From Ulota crispa (Eukaryota > Streptophyta > Bryopsida > Orthotrichales > Orthotrichaceae): 64,000 bases of DNA. Location of the stretch: the NCBI GenBank assembly GCA_963920765.1, contig OY987251.1, forward strand, positions 6,574,501 to 6,638,500, written 5' to 3'. The position numbers and the translations under genes were made by a program. Numbering within the stretch: position 1 is the stretch's first letter; each line of letters begins with the position of its first letter. Positions 19,278 to 30,310 of this stretch are shown here, piece after piece. The notes under the pieces are model-generated. The model was not told the DNA's origin. It ran no database searches and saw only the letters and a list, made by a program, of their open reading frames with translations.

Positions 19278-19951
19278 CCCAGTTTAGACTAGCGGCCGGA
19301 TGAAACATGAAAATCGGCACCGTGTTTGGTGATTTGTCAGCTGCATGAAACTTTTCCATGTCATTGTGTGCAAGTGAAAATATTTTGGATGAAATGGCCT
19401 TAGTTTTTTTTTCTAACCAAAAAATGGTTGAGTAACAAGGATGGCCTACATTATTTTTTTATAGATGTCAAGTTGGATGCTTCCAACCTTTCATCAAACC
19501 TAAATCTCATGACGGTTTTGTGAGAAATTAGAGTAATGCACCAATAGGGTGAGGCAACATCAAGTGGAACCTTGAAAACTGGGCTCCTACTCCCAAACCT
19601 GTGTATAAAAGTTGTCTAAATGTTTTACAGTTTTTCAAAAAATACTATAAAACAATTAGCTACACCAATTTTGGTGTAGCAAAAAAGTAATAATTAGCAA
19701 AAATAATTTCACTGATTGTATGTCATTCAATAGTGTACTTCTACCAGACAGTTTTGTACCACCCTTGGAACAAGCCCCAAAACTTCACTATCTTGGTCAT
19801 TTACCTGGCTATATTGATTGATGAACATGAATGTTAAAGTATTGGACAAAACCCTCAACTTTAACCCTCCAGCAGACAAAAGTCATATTTCAATCAATGA
19901 AGTTTGAAAAAAAATTGTCTGGCTAGATCCAGCCGCTAGTCTGAACTAGGC
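19278..19951. mobile_element. Inverted-repeat element, hAT-like ends
   Basis: CAGTTTAGACTAGCGGCCGG near 19280 is matched in inverse orientation by CCGCTAGTCTGAACTAGG ending near 19950. The 670-bp interior has no protein. The ends resemble hAT-type termini, but I could not find a clean 8-bp duplication, so the class is uncertain. Confidence 0.5.
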
Positions 19952-21879
19952 TTGACGCCTCGCCAAGGTAGGATTTTGGTACTGTTTGTATGCTGATTGT
20001 ACACCTATCGTATTGTATTTGTATTTGGGATACATAATGCATGTTCATAAGTTAGTTAGGGCAGACTTCCATATAAGACAAGATTCGGGAACTTGTAGAA
20101 AGATGAAGTCTTGGCTGGCATGGAAGTTTGTAAGGTCATCTCTATCGGTGGCTCAAACACGTTCAAGGTAGATGAAAAGTGTTGAGGTCTTTTCAAAACC
20201 ATCTCAAGACACTTTGTCCTATCGTGTCTAACAAGGGCCTTTCAAGCCACTATTTATGCACTATTCACCTTAAATTTAGTGAGTTTTATCCTTTACTTTT
20301 TTTAATAAGTGGTCAACTGCTAATTTATGGGGCATGTTGGAATATACAAACACCTTTTTGAAGAGCATGGGTGGAGATCAAGGGGCTTGAAGCTTGCCAA
20401 AATTGAGATGGAAAACTTTGAAAGAGCCCGGACCAATGGAGATGCTCTAATGTTCTGCAAACTAGAAAAACAAGGATAGTAAGTTAACTCTTAAATTGTG
20501 ACCATAAGGCATAGTTTATATGATGTCGTATAATTGGCATTTGCTACCAATAAGAAATTTTGATTTGGGATCTCAAGTAGCTCCCTAGAACAGCTTTTAT
20601 ATATTTTCCAACTTCTTTGTTGATCTCAAATGTAGTAAAGGTATGAATTTATTCCAAATACAAGAAAAATACCTCATATTGTATTGGTCGCAATGGCACA
20701 CTCAGACGTTCAAGGATTATCACTTGATGAGTAGGATTTAGGCTTGCCCCTTGCACAAAAATACCTCTTGTCAATTCAACCTACCTTTAATTTTTTGGCA
20801 AATTTTTGTCAAAATATCTTACTTCAATTTGTCAGTGGCTACTATAATACTAGGTGAAGAAATGGATGAAATTGCCTATTGCCAAATTCCTGCTCAAGAA
20901 AACATTAGGTTTGTTAGTATTTGGATGAAATTTACTAATATTAGTAGGTTTGATGGATGAATGTGTACATGTTGTTGATTCTATCCAATTTTGTCCACTT
21001 TTTCCTTTCTTACTTGCATTGTTTTGGGTGCGTGTTGGGCTACCTTTGGTAAAATATAATTTAAAGTTTGTGTCAATAGACTAATTTCAAAAGTGGAGGT
21101 TCCTATCTTGGAACTTATTCCATATTTTTCTCTCTCCATTTACATGGAACTAGCTAACGGATCTCTTGAATGGCACTGCAAGAGATTACTGTAAGGTAGT
21201 TGCAAAAAACATTTGTCCTGCTTTCTGTTCCCTTGCTGCACGGCGTGTGGTTTTAGGGGTATATCTTTTGCTTACTAACTTCTTTTCACGTGAAAATTTA
21301 GAAGAAGGTTCACACCAAAGTTACAAACCTACTATATTTTTTTGGATTTTTTTAAAAATCATTCACTAATTTTAAATGGACCTCGACAGCATGTCTACCT
21401 TGGCTATTTTGTGGGTTTTCAATACTGCATTGAGGCAAAAAAAAAGAATGTAGAGCCACAAATTTGGGAAGTAGTTCATCATTCATCATTACATGGATTT
21501 GCCAAGGGGTTTTAAGAAAATGTAAATTATATGCCATCCACTTCCCCTCAAAGTGGGCATCCATTGGACAGGCTTTAGGGTTTGGAAACAAACATTCTTG
21601 ATAAATTATTTGCATCAATCAATGCCCTCATGGTGGACCAAAATGGCTATTATTTGTTTTAATGTTTTGAATTCTTTTACTATTTTCTAAAAAGAAAAAA
21701 AGAAATTATCTTTTGGTTGGTCATTTCTGTCCCTCTATTTTTGTGCATAACTTTTAGAATAAATTTTTTCTAGGTTTGAATTTTCGAAAGTATGCTATTT
21801 TAAGTGCTTTACAATTTTTCCAAAATTTATTTTATTTTTATAAATTTATTTCAAAAGCTCATAGTACTACCTAGTACTA
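19952..21879. other. AT-rich intergenic DNA, no gene seen
   Basis: Open frames are short and of low-complexity composition. A GGAGATGCTCTAA word at 20427 resembles the end of the GGGCATCTCC MITE family, but no partner end is visible nearby. Confidence 0.5.
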
Positions 21880-22064
21880 CTAAATTCATTTTTAACTTCT
21901 TCAATAAATGTTGGAATGAGGGAAAAATTAGATGCCCGCATAGATCTTTGAATTCCCCATCTTCCATAAAAGTTTCAAAAAATTACACAAAGTAGTTATG
22001 TCATAAGTACATGCCCAAAATCCCATTTGTCCCCCGTAGGGACAAGTGGTCCTTTAGGGGTTAA
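21880..22064. mobile_element. TTAA-type MITE, truncated right half
   Basis: The sequence aligns with the right half of the element at 23948-24384 (TTCATTTTTAACTTCTTCAA, ATTCCCCATC, AAGTTTCAAAAAATTACA) and ends CCTTTAGGGGTTAA at 22064. No left end is seen. Confidence 0.7.
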
Positions 22065-23947
22065 GGGGGTATTTTTTTAGCATGGAAGATGTGCATATGG
22101 ATGTTTCCTTCATACCCATGAAATCAAATCTCAAAAATTCATCATTAATTGTTTTTAATAAAATACCATGTAAAACCATGGAATTTTGCTTCAAAATTTC
22201 ACCACAAATGAAGTTTTGCTTTTCTAATTTGATATTTGGTATGCTTGATTGGGATTATGTGAGAATGCAATGATAAATTTTTGAACAAAAATATACCAAT
22301 TGTACTCCATGTTTCATTAAAATTTTTGAATGCCTCAGAAAGGCTGTTTGTAAGATTAATGGACCTGATTGTACAAGTCCTCCCAAACTCACAATCTTAA
22401 ATGTAAACACACAAGCCGTCTAGATGTAGATCAATTGAAGGATACTGCAATTTTTTGTTTGAATTGTTCTAAAAATATGCTTTGCTGAAGAATCCCTCTA
22501 GTTCAAAATACAATGTTCAACCAACATGGAGTTATGCAACTGATTGTGGAGTGTTAACTACTCTTAATTTAATTTGTTGTAACTAGTTCTTCACCTCCCT
22601 TTAATATTGTATTGTAATATGTTTTTGTCAGTTTCAAGTTTTATTTATTTTGTTGAGTCATTTTCCAAAACCTTATTTTACTTGTGAATAAATTAATATT
22701 TTTATTACATCCTCTTAAATCAACTTTGCTTCAAAATATCTTCTGTTCCTATACAATACCGGGAAAGTTGCAAAGGCTTTACGTACAAATTCCACTACTA
22801 CATGGATGGTTGTATTGTATATTAAAATTGTTTTAAATGTATTTACTCCAATTTTCTTACAATTGGCTCTAAAAAATGCATTGGCACTTTCTTTTAATTG
22901 TTTTTCTAATTTGTCATTTGATATTGTATCACAAGCTTTCAATGTTGCTAAAATAAAAATAGCACTAATAAAAAAATTATAAGATCAAATGTACCAACAA
23001 AAAAAATCCAATTTTAATATCCCAAATACATTACTTAGTATCTAAAGTTATTGAAATATTCAATAGTTCACTTAGGCTAACCCATTTATCACTTTTTACA
23101 ACATTAACAGCTTCAGTATATTTCCTTTGCAAAGAATGTTTGTTTAGTTTTGTTTGTTGCTTGCAAAAAATAGAAACAAAATTTGCTACCGTACTCCAAA
23201 AATTATTTCTTGTTTGCCAAAACTTCATTTGTTTGTAATTTTTTATTTGTTGTATAATATTCATTGTCTATTGTTCACTGTTTTTTAGTTGTGTTCATTT
23301 TTTAATCATGTTTTGATTCAAATGATAAACACTATGTGTTCCAAAATTGTTAAAATTATTGCAAATCCAAATGTCATTAAAACAAAAACATGTTTTGTTA
23401 TGTTTAAATATTATGCCATGTTGAGTCAAATGTTACCTATGTTTGCTAGGTTGTTATGAAAATTTAAATTTTTAAATGGTACTATGTTTGACAATTTTGT
23501 TAACCCCTTTACTAAGGTTGAAACCATTCCAATAGATCGACTAATAACTTAAAATTTTGTTAAATTTACAGGATAAAGAATTTTTCTCTTTATACATGTT
23601 TTTGCATTACAAACAATCAAATTCATATTGCTTTAGTTGTTGCATTTCATATACTTAATTCATTTTTTGAATTTTTGAATGGAAAAATGCCGTGTAAGTC
23701 AATGTACATTTTAAAACTACACATTAAATGGATCTCTTTTATGTGAAAGTAGCTTCTAAAACTATGGTTAAATCACAAATTTTCTCATCTTAAAATTTGT
23801 TCACATGCTTTAGCATTTGCAACATGTTTTTATTTACTTAAAATTGACTGTGCTTTCACCCAATTAATATCTTTTTAGGAATAGATTTATAAATTCATTG
23901 GAAACCTTTTTAATTTGTTAGTATGTCAAAGACCAAATGCTATCATG
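22065..23947. other. Very AT-rich intergenic DNA, no gene seen
   Basis: No splice-consistent coding exons, tandem arrays or paired termini. Minus-strand open frames at 22715-22942 and 23031-23264 are Lys/Asn-rich and match nothing I recognise; they could be decayed transposase pieces, but that is not supported. Confidence 0.5.
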
Positions 23948-24384
23948 TTAACCCATAAATCCCTGAGTGTCCCCTCGGGGGACAAATGAGATTTTGGGTA
24001 AGTACCTACGACTAAACTCCATATCTACTAGTTAATTAAAAGTCCTCATAACTTTCATTTCATTTACTGGAAATGAGTGATTCAAAGCTTCCCATGTACA
24101 TGTAAACTCAAATAACCAATTTCAGATTTTTATTTCAAAAAAACGTTAATTTTTAAAAAAGTTTTTGGGCTGCCCAGACTGCCCCATCTCCAAAAAAATT
24201 CAGAAATTCATTTTTTACTTCTTCAAAAATGTCAGAATGAAAAAAAATTAGATGTGCACACGGATCTTCAAATTCCCCATCCAATATAAAAGTTTCAAAA
24301 AATCACATAAAGCAATTTAGTCATAGGTACTTGCCCAAAATCTCATTTTTCCCCCAAGGGGACACTCAAGGATTTAGGGGTTAA
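23948..24384. mobile_element. TTAA-flanked MITE with inner CCCC/GGGG hairpin ends
   Basis: TTAA at 23948-23951 and 24381-24384. Inverted ends are CCCATAAATCCCTGAGTGTC and the inverse GACACTCAAGGATTTAGGGG. Just inside each end are CCCCTCGGGGGAC and CCCCCAAGGGGAC. The truncated relative at 21880-22064 shares the right half. Confidence 0.82.
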
Positions 24385-26250
24385 CTTGACATTGCACATT
24401 TTTTTGAGCCAAATGAAGACAAAGTTTATTATTCTTGATAAATCTTCATTTTGTAGAATTGCAATTGCGTAGTTTGTTGCCAGTTTTGTTGCAATCCTTT
24501 TCAAAACTTAAGAAGAAGATGGCATGATCATGTACATGATTAATTGTTTCAACCAACGTTTGAGGAGAACCATTGGTTGATGTATTGTCATCCACTTGAA
24601 ATTGAAATTGCAAAAAAACCGGTTGAAACTTGAAACTACTAGAAAAAAATTCACAAGTTTTCTCCAAAAATCTAATTTGAGAAAAAAAATCCATGTTTCT
24701 CCAAAAATTTAATTTAAAAAAATCCATTTTCTCCTAAAATCTAATTATACTACATTTTATTAAATTGATAAAAATTTCAAAAGAAATAAATGGTCCATGC
24801 TAGTAAAAAGTTGGTTGAAATTGGGAATGCCAGATTTTAGCCGAAGAAGCTAAAATTTCTCCCTAAGCACTAGTTTCAACATGCATTTTCCAACATTCTG
24901 ATTCAATTATGCTTATAGATAATGACAAATTCTAAAATCTAGATTCTAAAATCTAACCCAAATTCAACTCAAGTACTATTGACCCATGATTTCTAACATT
25001 CTTAACACATTTGTGATACGGAGTAGCTTTTAAAAACCTTAAAAAAAAACTTGGGAAACATACACTTCTATTTGGTGAGCATAAAACGGTGAGCCATGAG
25101 TGGGAATTCAAGATTTTGTGAGCAATAATAAGTTCTCAACTAAAATCAATGAAATAACTAAAAACACCATATTCATTAAAATGGGAAATTTCCACTGAAT
25201 TGAGAGGTAATTGAAAGGAAATTTTGACTAAAGGTTTTATTGTAATTTAGCTTGAGTCAAGCTAAATTGCAATAAAACCTTTCAAAATTGACCTAAAATT
25301 CAAAGGATTAACGTCAATTGAGTTGAAAGTTCCACTTTTTATGGAAATTGCCAATTTAGGTCAAGATCAACATGGTTATTTTGAGAGGTGCCCAATCTCC
25401 CATTTCAATGAATATGGTGTTTAAAAGAATGGCAATTTTTTCAAGAGATGATAGTTTAAAATTTACAATTATAGGGCCATATGTACACAATTATAGGTGG
25501 AATTCATTGTTTTGGCAAAAAATCCCAGCTCATGGCTCACAGATCCACGCTCATGAAATAGCATTCCCCTTGGAAACAAGCCTTAACCCCTAAGCACCTA
25601 GACTTGAAACCAAAAAAATCTGACCTACTTGCAGTCAAAGTGCCCTTGTGGACTGAAAAATACAATCTACAAGATTGGAACCATACAAATTGTTAGTAGG
25701 AAGCATCTCCATCATGATGGGCTTGATTGGAGGTGGTTTCACCAAAGGAGCAATGAGATTACCTTAGTCAAACTTGCGTTCACCCAGCTTTTGGAGAGAC
25801 ATTATAATGTCTCTTGGACGCTCAGGGGCAATGTTTGGGGAGGTTTAAAAAAAAACTTGGTACATTTCCTACTCTTCTTTGGTCTACTCGTTTTTTTTTT
25901 TCTTTAGTCTGCCATGGCCTAGACATGTATTTTTTGGTTGGCCAATAACCTTAGTTTTTTTTTTTTCACTTGGATGATTTCCTAAGTTGAGGAAATTAGT
26001 TTGGTTGAAAACTAAATTTCAATGTATTATATCAGGTTTCTTTTTTTTTACTAATGCTGCAAACAAATTCATCTTTTGCTTACCATGTGCAAAGCATAGC
26101 AAAGCAAGGCAATGATAAAGACAACAACAACTTGTCAAGTTACCTCCAATCAATGCAAATTTCTTTATACTTTTAATGAGTTTATTGTTGACTTCTATTA
26201 CTTAAATATCTTTGGCTGGATTTTAACCAAGTCAAGTCCCACTCTCCCAT
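24385..26250. other. AT-rich intergenic DNA with one MITE and one TTAA end
   Basis: Apart from the MITE at 25163-25421, the only feature is TTAACCCCTAAGCACC at 25583, which looks like a TTAA-element left end without a visible right end. No coding exon is supported. Confidence 0.5.
25163..25421. mobile_element. AACACCATATTC-family MITE, copy h (second subfamily)
   Basis: Ends AACACCATATTCATTAAAAT and the inverse ending ATTTCAATGAATATGGTGTT. TAAA flanks both sides (25159-25162, 25422-25425), an exact 4-bp duplication. The interior (AGTTGAAAGTTCC, GATCAACATGGTTATTTTGA) matches copy j at 46106, not copies a-e. The middle holds an AGCTTGAGTCAAGCT palindrome. Confidence 0.87.
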
Positions 26251-26329
26251 GGTCACCTACTCTTCCACTCACCCTCTCACCCTCTCAATTACTCACCCAT
26301 TCACCCTCTCATTTAGTCACCCACTCACC

Positions 26330-26562
26330 CACTCACCCATTCATCCACTCACTTACCCACCCACTCACCCATTCATCCACTCACTTACCCACCCACTCAC
26401 CCATTCATCCACTCACTTACCCACCCACTCACCCATTCATCCACTCACTTACCCACCCACTCACCCATTCATCCACTCACTTACCCACCCACTCACCCAT
26501 TCATCCACTCACTTACCCACCCACTCACCCATTCATCCACTCACTTACCCACCCACTCACCC
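26330..26562. repeat. 32-bp minisatellite, about 7 copies
   Basis: CCCATTCATCCACTCACTTA followed by CCCACCCACTCA recurs every 32 bp from 26336 to about 26555. It is itself built from CAYY-type 4-bp words, and more diverged copies precede it from about 26270. The strong strand bias (C-rich plus strand) leaves two plus frames open, with His/Pro/Thr/Ser-rich translations that are not genes. Confidence 0.92.
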
Positions 26563-26950
26563 ACATGGCCACCTCACCCATATTTCTTGTTTTTTTAATT
26601 TATGAACTTTTAGCACTGTGTAACTACTCATGAAATAAAAAAACATCTGATTTTTATTTAGAAGGTCAAAAAAATTCCTTATCAAAAAAAGTTAATAGGT
26701 TGATTTCTCATAATTTCAATTTTCATTTGGCCCATTTCCTCATCTACAAGTGCATGTTTGGTTAAATTTCCTAAGGTTGAAATTATAACTCGGCTGATTT
26801 CCTCAAACCATACTTTCATGGTCGGAAGTAAATCTAGCAACTTTTATTGTCTTTTGACAATTCCAAAAAAATCGACTACCTTGTAACTAAAAGTTGGTTC
26901 TCTCTGGAGTCTGGACACTGCTCAAGGGTTCAGAGTGAGATGGAAGTAGG
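26563..26950. other. Spacer between two minisatellites
   Basis: AT-rich DNA with no feature I can name. It separates the C-rich 32-bp array from the 22-bp array. Confidence 0.5.
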
Positions 26951-27533
26951 GATGAACATGGTATGAGCATGGGATGAACATGGTATGAGCATGGGATGAA
27001 CATGGTATGAGCATGGGATGAACATGGTATGAGCATGGGATGAACATGGTATGAGCATGGGATGAACATGGTATGAGCATGGGATGAACATGGTATGAGC
27101 ATGGGATGAACATGGTATGAGCATGGGATGAACATGGTATGAGCATGGGATGAACATGGTATGAGCATGGGATGAACATGGTATGAGCATGGGATGAACA
27201 TGGTATGAGCATGGGATGAACATGGTATGAGCATGGGATGAACATGGTATGAGCATGGGATGAACATGGTATGAGCATGGGATGAACATGGTATGAGCAT
27301 GGGATGAACATGGTATGAGCATGGGATGAACATGGTATGAGCATGGGATGAACATGGTATGAGCATGGGATGAACATGGTATGAGCATGGGATGAACATG
27401 GTATGAGCATGGGATGAACATGGTATGAGCATGGGATGAACATGGTATGAGCATGGGATGAACATGGTATGAGCATGGGATGAACATGGTATGAGCATGG
27501 GATGAACATGGTATGACCATGGGATGAACATGG
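26951..27533. repeat. 22-bp minisatellite, 26 near-identical copies
   Basis: The unit GATGAACATGG+TATGAGCATGG repeats 26 times between 26951 and 27522, plus a half unit. Only the last full unit shows a change (GACCATGG). Each unit is a diverged pair of 11-bp halves, so CATGG occurs every 11 bp. Because 22 is not a multiple of 3, all three minus frames read through the array and encode the same 22-residue repeat, giving open frames of about 200-260 codons with no support as genes. The array ends about 600 bp before the GILP-like start codon. Confidence 0.95.
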
Positions 27534-28132
27534 CATGCAAGATGAACGAAACTAATGAGCAGATCAGTGGACGAGAAGGCGCTTTAAACCACGGAAGGAA
27601 AAAAGACGGGAGAGGACTTCTCACCAACGTCGTGCCGAACTGCGGAGGAGCTCGCGATTTGGATCGAAACTCGGGCACTATCCATCACGAAAAGACTGAA
27701 GTCTCTCGCAAAATCACGACGCTCCTGTACGAGGTACACATTTTTTCTTCAAACATTTCTGAGTCTGAAAAACTATATACCCTCATATGGTATTTCTAGG
27801 GTTTCAAATTTTCAAGGTTTCCTCCTTCGCCGTTACTTGAATCATTGCAGTCCGTTCATCGAATCCTTTTAGCTTAAGTTTCAGCAAGTAGTCACGAGAA
27901 TCGGTTACTCCTTGCGAAGGTCCAAAAACTCGAAAGATCGTACTATTAGGGTTTTGAATCCGCATTTTTTCTGCAAGCTATCTGACGGTGCCTTAATTTG
28001 ACCAGGTGAAGAGTACGACAAAATTGTGGAGAAGCTGTGAACAATATTTTTGTTGGAGACACGAGAAGGAGAGAAAGAGCGGTGAATTGTACAAGAGCTG
28101 TTAGGGTTTGAGTTTTTAGTGAAAGGAGCGCG
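27534..28132 (+). promoter_or_regulatory. GILP-like gene 5' region, possible leader intron
   Basis: GC-richer DNA between the 22-bp array and the start codon. GAG|GTACAC at 27734 and a T-rich tract ending CCAG|GTG at 28005 could bound a 5'-leader intron of about 270 bp. This rests on splice signals only. Confidence 0.35.
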
Positions 28133-30310
28133 ATGGCGAATGCTGCCAAATCAGGTGACTCCATGGGAAATGGCGGTGAAACGCATCTGGGAATTCCGTA
28201 TCCAGGTCCGGCGTACGGGTACCCGGCGGCTGCTGCAATGACGACAGCTCCGGTGCAGCAAATGCCGCCGCAGTATTACGTGCATCAGAATCCGTATTCG
28301 GCGGGCATGAGGCCTCCGAATGCGATTTATGGCGCTCCTTCTCCTGGAATGGGGTTGCAGGAAACCTTCTTCGCTGACACTCCCGCTCCTTTCGAGTGCC
28401 CTCATTGTGGCAAACCTGGCCTCACGAATGTCAAGTACGTTCAATCGCCTCCCCTTTTTTATCTTTTTGTACTCCAAACTTGGCTATTTTAAGATAACTC
28501 TTACTCCCTCTGTCCCTTTAAAAACGTCCAAAAAGCTTCCTTGCAAAAGGATTCACTGTGTTTTAGTCTGTGTGCTAGTGACACATGCATTCTAGAATCA
28601 ATATACCAACTTCCAAATGTATGCCAAATCTCCAGTTTTGATATCGACGTTTAGGCACCCAAATTCCATGCAAAAAGTACCATATTTGTCCCTTTGTCCC
28701 TCTAAAAACGTCAAAAAGCTTCCATGCAAAGGATCAACTGTGATTTTAGTGTTTGTGCTAGTGACACATGCATTCTAGAATCAATATACCATCTACCAAA
28801 TGCATACAAAAGCTCCAGTTTTGATGTTGACGTTTGGGCACCCAAATTCCATGCGAAAAGTACCATATTTGTGCATAGTTTGTGAATGTTGCCAGCTCCT
28901 CATTATTTTAGTCTTTGTGCTAGTGGCACATGCGTTCTAGAATCAATATACCATCTACCCAAATGTATGCAAAATCTCTAGTTTTGAAGTCGCCGTTTAG
29001 GCACCCAAATTCCATACAAAAAGTACCATATTTGTGTATATTGTCAGCTTCTCATTATTGACAATTTAAAGATTAGTAGCAACAATAGTACCTCATATGG
29101 GCAAGGCTAAGCTTGTTAGTAGAGGAATGCTCCCTAATCGCTCAACTTGCCCCCATGAGGTCATTGAACATGGCAAACGCTTTCTCAGCGTTTGAAATCA
29201 GCAAAAGGGAGCTTTTTAGTGGTATAAGAAATGTGTCTGATTTGGAGCTTTTTAGAGGGACGGAGGGAGGAACTGTTTGTGTGACTCAGATTTGTTGTTG
29301 TGCAAATTCCTCCTTGCAGGTCCTCTCTTAGCACGGCAGCTTGGGTGGGATGCTTGGGGACCTTATGCGGATTATGCTTCCTCACCCGTACCTGTGATTG
29401 CTTGTGGCACAAACACCATTACTGTGATCAGTGTGGACAGAAGGTAAACATTCTTCTTTACTTTCTGTCGTTTCTGCTTAATAGCTTTGTGTTGGATTTT
29501 GGCGACCAGTTTTCCTTAGGGAATATTACATGGATACCCCTGAAGTTTGCAATATTTGCATAGATACTCCTGCTTTTTCAGAAGTTGCACAAGTACCCTT
29601 GGACCATAATTTTCAGGCGTTTGTTTGGTTGTGCATGCCATTTCCCTACTTCCTTTGTATGCACATTGCTTCTTTTTTGTTTCATTACATTCCCTTCTTC
29701 AACATTGGTTATGAAGGAAGTACGATCACAACAAATAAATGCCTAAAAATTATGGTCCAAGGGTATTTGTGCAATTTCTGAAAAAGCAGGGGTATTTCTG
29801 TAAATATCGTACATTTCAGGGGTATCCATGAAATTTTCCCTTTACTTTATAGGTCCTGGAGGAGGAAAGCCAACGTATTTTTGGGCTATGTTTTTTCGTC
29901 TAGTATTGATGCCTTTAAGACACTCAAATTTAGATCCAGTTTTCTCTTTGAAGTCCTTATAAATCATGAAACTACCGAGTGAATTGGTTATGGTTTGTGG
30001 TGCAAGCCTTACTGCTAAGGCTTTTTTTACTTTTTCTATGAAAAGGGGGTTGATCTCATTAACATCTGGCTTTTTGTATACGTACTTCGGATTGGATATT
30101 GCCAGATCTGCTTACTGGTTCATTGTACTCATATTGTTCCTGGGATTGGCTTGTTTCACTGGCAAGCAAGGGTGCCTAGGTGGATGTGGTAAAGTTTAAT
30201 CTAAAGATTGTTTCCGTGGTATACAGGTGGCAGACTTTACAAAGGACGATCCATGCATATTTGCTGATCCTATGCATTGGACGGAGATTAGTTATGCCGT
30301 TCCTGCTTGA
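28133..30310 (+). CDS. GILP: GILP-like LITAF-domain protein
   Basis: Small membrane-associated zinc-binding protein, homologous by recognition to Arabidopsis GILP, which interacts with the cell-death regulator LSD1. Exons 28133-28434, 29320-29443, 30227-30310; 169 aa. The N-terminal 80 residues are rich in Pro, Tyr, Gly and Gln. The LITAF domain follows: CPHC at 89-92, a hydrophobic Cys/Gly/Leu-rich segment at about 107-126, and CDQCG at 136-140, then VADF and a DPCIFADPMHWT-like tail, as in plant GILP. The two CxxC pairs form one zinc site that folds around a membrane-inserted segment. Intron 1 carries a Stowaway-like element and intron 2 a Mutator-type MITE. The start is in good context (GCGATGGCG). 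Confidence 0.92.
28502..29270. mobile_element. Stowaway-like element with three internal repeats (GILP intron 1)
   Basis: The left end TACTCCCTCTGTCCC and the right end GGGACGGAGGGAGGA are inverted repeats of the Stowaway (Tc1/mariner) type. The interior holds three tandem copies, roughly 180 bp each, of a block with GACACATGCATTCTAGAATC, CACCCAAATTCCAT and AAAGTACCATATTTGT. At about 770 bp it is larger than most Stowaway MITEs. The right-hand TA is not clean. Confidence 0.72.
29519..29840. mobile_element. Mutator-type foldback MITE, copy 2 (GILP intron 2)
   Basis: Inverted arms of about 110 bp start GGGAATATTACATGGATACC and end as the inverse CCATGAAATTTTCCC. Flanking 9-mers TTTTCCTTA and TTTACTTTA agree at 7 of 9 positions. 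Same family as 10445 and 48446. Confidence 0.78.

Noticed and set aside
22715-23264. Possible decayed transposase frames
   Set aside because: Short Lys/Asn-rich frames in very AT-rich DNA, with no motif or terminal repeats to support them.
26112-26633. Plus-strand His/Pro/Thr/Ser repeat proteins
   Set aside because: Product of the 32-bp C-rich minisatellite; two overlapping frames are equally open.
26951-27533. CRISPR array
   Set aside because: There are no spacers; units are contiguous and identical, and the window is a plant nuclear sequence.
26887-27678. Minus-strand open frames of 196-263 codons with a 22-residue His/Met/Pro/Cys repeat
   Set aside because: They are the 22-bp minisatellite read in three frames; no non-repeat domain, no splice context and no codon pattern of a real gene.
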